A stretch of 7,969 nt of DNA from NBML01 sp029939535. GTDB taxonomy: Bacteria; Desulfobacterota; Desulfobacteria; Desulfobacterales; Desulfobacteraceae. Every line of letters starts with the position of its first letter. Position 1 is the first letter of the stretch. Under the pieces are notes generated by a model. It saw only the letters and a list, made by a program, of their open reading frames with translations, was not told the origin of the DNA and made no database searches. The DNA lies in NCBI GenBank assembly GCA_029939535.1, contig JAOZST010000178.1, positions 1 through 7,969 of the forward strand, read 5' to 3'. The translations under genes were made by a program, and so were the position numbers. Of the stretch, positions 6,696-7,969 are shown piece by piece.

Positions 6696-7808
6696 TGCCA
6701 ATATTTCTTTATAGAATTTTAAAACTTTTATGCCCTGGTTTTATTCCTGGTTTTATTNNNNNNNNNNNNNNNNNNNNNNNNNNNNNNNNNNNNNNNNNNN
6801 NNNNNNNNNNNNNNNNNNNNNNNNNNNNNNNNNNNNNNNNNNNNNNNNNNNNNNNNNCCTGGTTTTATTCCTGGTTTTATTACTGGTTTCTGGATTCTGG
6901 CTTTTATCCTTATTTCACCTGGCTCTGTCTCTGCAAGGGAATATTGCATTGCAATGATTACATGGCGGGGGGAAACCATTGCTGAAAAAGGTTTTATTGA
7001 TGAGCTGGATAAAAATTCCCATGATATAACATTAACCAAATACAATGCAGCCCAGGACAATTCCAGGCTCCAGGAAATTATAACACAGATCCGGAAAAAT
7101 CCCGTTGATATCATCTATGTTTTTGGAACTACTGCCACCAAAGCTGTTTTATTGAGGATTAAAGATACTCCTGTTGTTTTTAATATAGTCAGCCGCCCGG
7201 TTGACTCGGGAATAATTGCCAGCTGGGAGAGCTCCAAGAATAATGCAACCGGGGCCAGTAATAAGGTGTCCACCATAAACCAGTTGAAAACCTTGAAAAA
7301 AGTCATTGATTTTCAAAACCTGGGGATTATTTATAACCCAAAAGAACAAAATTCCATTATTCAAAGAAACAATGTAAAACGTCTGGAAAACAGACTTCAC
7401 TTTTCCCTTAAAGAATTTAAGATCTCCCGGGAACAGGACATTTTACAAATCCTGCCCCAAATGAAAGACGGGGTTGATGCTGTTTTTCTCCCTTCAGATT
7501 CCATGATCAAATTTCTTGGAAAAAAAATCATGGCCCAGGTAAACTCATACAATCTTCCATCACTGTCCTCGGTGGAGAGTATGGTCCTTGAGGATGGTGT
7601 CCTGCTGGGCTATGTCCCTAAATATTATGAACTGGGCCGGATAGCAGCCAGGAAAGCCATACTGATTTTAAAGGGGAAAAAACCCTGGGATATTCCATCT
7701 TCTGTGCTTGATTATTATAATATTTCAGTAAATATGAAGACTGCCAGAAAAATTAATATCCAGATTCCCATGTCTGTGCTTGTAATGGCCAACCAGATTG
7801 TCAGGTGA
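6692..7808 (+). CDS. Secreted substrate-binding protein (ABC_sub_bind/PF04392-like), interrupted by assembly gap
   Basis: The start is ATG 6692 (or 6695), overlapping the regulator stop as ATGATG; no Shine-Dalgarno is seen, so translational coupling is likely. The left part reads MMPIFLYRILKLLC and then PGFIPGFI up to the N-run. The right part, from 6858, reads PGFIPGFI, TGFWILAFILISPGSVSA, then REYCIAMITWRGETIAEKG. Together this is a basic n-region, a long hydrophobic core and a VSA signal-peptidase I site before Arg at 6936. There is no lipobox. The mature protein is about 290 residues. It carries PF04392-like features: DIIYVFGTTATKAVL; TPVVFNIVSRPVDSGIIAS; ATGASNKVSTINQLKTLKKV; LGIIYNPKEQNS; VDAVFLPSDSMI; GVLLGYVPKYYELGRIAARKAILILKG. 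The two-lobed fold binds small ligands in the periplasm; the ligand is unknown. No transporter genes follow within 160 bp. The 100 N shift the frame artificially (100 = 3x33+1), so naive gene calling would start at ATG 6954, lose the signal peptide and truncate the mature protein. Confidence 0.85.
6734..6881 (+). repeat. 12-bp tandem repeat (CCTGGTTTTATT) of unknown copy number in the signal peptide
   Basis: Two perfect copies lie left of the N-run (6734-6745, 6746-6757) and two right of it (6858-6869, 6870-6881). A degenerate unit, ACTGGTTTCTGG, follows at 6882-6893. In the gene's frame each unit encodes Pro-Gly-Phe-Ile. The 24 bases at the left contig end are identical to those at the right contig end, and both ends fall on unit boundaries. 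This is what an assembler produces when it stops in a short tandem array. The true copy number is unresolved and could be as low as two. Confidence 0.9.
6758..6857. other. Assembly gap of 100 N (placeholder length)
   Basis: Exactly 100 undetermined bases lie here. A round 100 is a common placeholder for a gap of unknown size, so the distance should not be trusted. The gap falls inside the 12-bp repeat and inside the coding sequence of the substrate-binding protein. Confidence 0.95.
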
Positions 7809-7935
7809 GAGTTTGATAGTTTTTGTTTTCACAATTTATAATTTTTAGCATTGTAATTCCAATGGTTTTTGAGTATAGATAGAATCAGTCAGAAAACATA
7901 CGAAAATGCAGCATAACTTTGTGTCTACAAAAAGC

Positions 7936-7963
7936 AAAAAAAATCAGCATCCTTCATAATGCT
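7936..7963 (-). terminator. Possible weak minus-strand terminator
   Basis: Read on the minus strand, AGCAT (7963-7959) pairs with ATGCT (7950-7946) across an 8-nt loop. It is followed by GA and a run of eight T (complement of the A-run at 7936-7943). Only five stem pairs are present, so this is weak. If real, it would end a convergent gene lying to the right of the window. No clear terminator was seen on the plus strand after the stop at 7808. Confidence 0.2.
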
Positions 7964-7969
7964 TCAAAA

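Noticed and set aside
6734..6881. Short direct repeats as a CRISPR or phage attachment site
   Set aside because: The units are 12 bp with no spacers, are in-frame within a coding sequence, and have no cas, integrase or tRNA gene nearby.
6954..6956. ATG 6954 as start of the binding protein
   Set aside because: The frame continues upstream without a stop through a cleavable signal peptide, there is no good Shine-Dalgarno before 6954, and starting here would remove the export signal from a periplasmic-type protein.
6730..6957. Plus-strand open frame from ATG 6730 across the gap
   Set aside because: It changes frame relative to the binding protein on both sides and ends soon after. It exists only because the 12-bp repeat is open and hydrophobic in all plus frames.
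6728..7114. Minus-strand open frame across the N-run, with Asn-Lys-Thr-Arg repeats
   Set aside because: It is the reverse reading of the 12-bp repeat and of the binding-protein gene. Its length depends on untranslated N bases, and the opposite strand has a convincing signal peptide and domain.
7851..7879. TTGTAA, 17-bp spacer, TATAGA as a sigma-70 promoter near the right end
   Set aside because: It matches only four of six bases in each box within AT-rich DNA, and no gene start follows in the window to support it.

Overview
The window looks like a chromosomal segment of a sulfate-reducing deltaproteobacterium of the Desulfobacterales (Desulfobacteraceae-like). This is inferred from protein style only: a PIF1-type helicase with HRDC and C-terminal HTH regions, a dCache/HAMP/PAS NtrB-like kinase, an NtrC-like regulator, moderate AT-rich base composition, and tight co-directional packing. 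No rRNA, tRNA, IS element or CRISPR array was seen.

Layout. Positions 1-219 (minus strand) hold an open frame that clearly resembles the aconitase-X swivel domain (DUF126). It has no start codon, its N-terminal part is missing, and an in-frame stop lies directly upstream, so it looks like a decayed remnant or a junction. Positions 220-371 are a short AT-rich intergenic stretch with two inverted repeats. Four plus-strand genes follow, closely spaced: a PIF1-like helicase (372-2891), a membrane histidine kinase (2907-5150), a sigma-54-type response regulator (5202-6695), and a secreted substrate-binding protein (6692-7808). The spacings are 15 bp, 51 bp and a 4-bp ATGA overlap, so they may form one operon. 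The last 161 bases carry no gene.

How the genes fit together. The kinase has an extracytoplasmic double-Cache sensor and the regulator has a receiver, an AAA+ domain and a Fis-type HTH, so they form a complete NtrB/NtrC-like phosphorelay driving sigma-54 transcription. The third gene, coupled to the regulator by a start/stop overlap, encodes a PF04392-like periplasmic binding protein. No permease or ATPase gene is visible beside it. The simplest hypothesis is that it presents a ligand to the kinase sensor domain, making a three-part sensory module, but downstream sequence is needed to exclude a transporter.

The main anomaly is at 6734-6893. A run of exactly 100 N is flanked on both sides by the same two copies of a 12-bp unit. 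Read in the right frame, the unit encodes Pro-Gly-Phe-Ile and lies inside the signal peptide of the binding protein. Because 100 is not a multiple of three, the N-run falsely splits this gene: its real start is the ATG at 6692, not the ATG at 6954. A second in-frame minisatellite, seven 15-bp units, lies only about 250 bp upstream in the regulator's linker.
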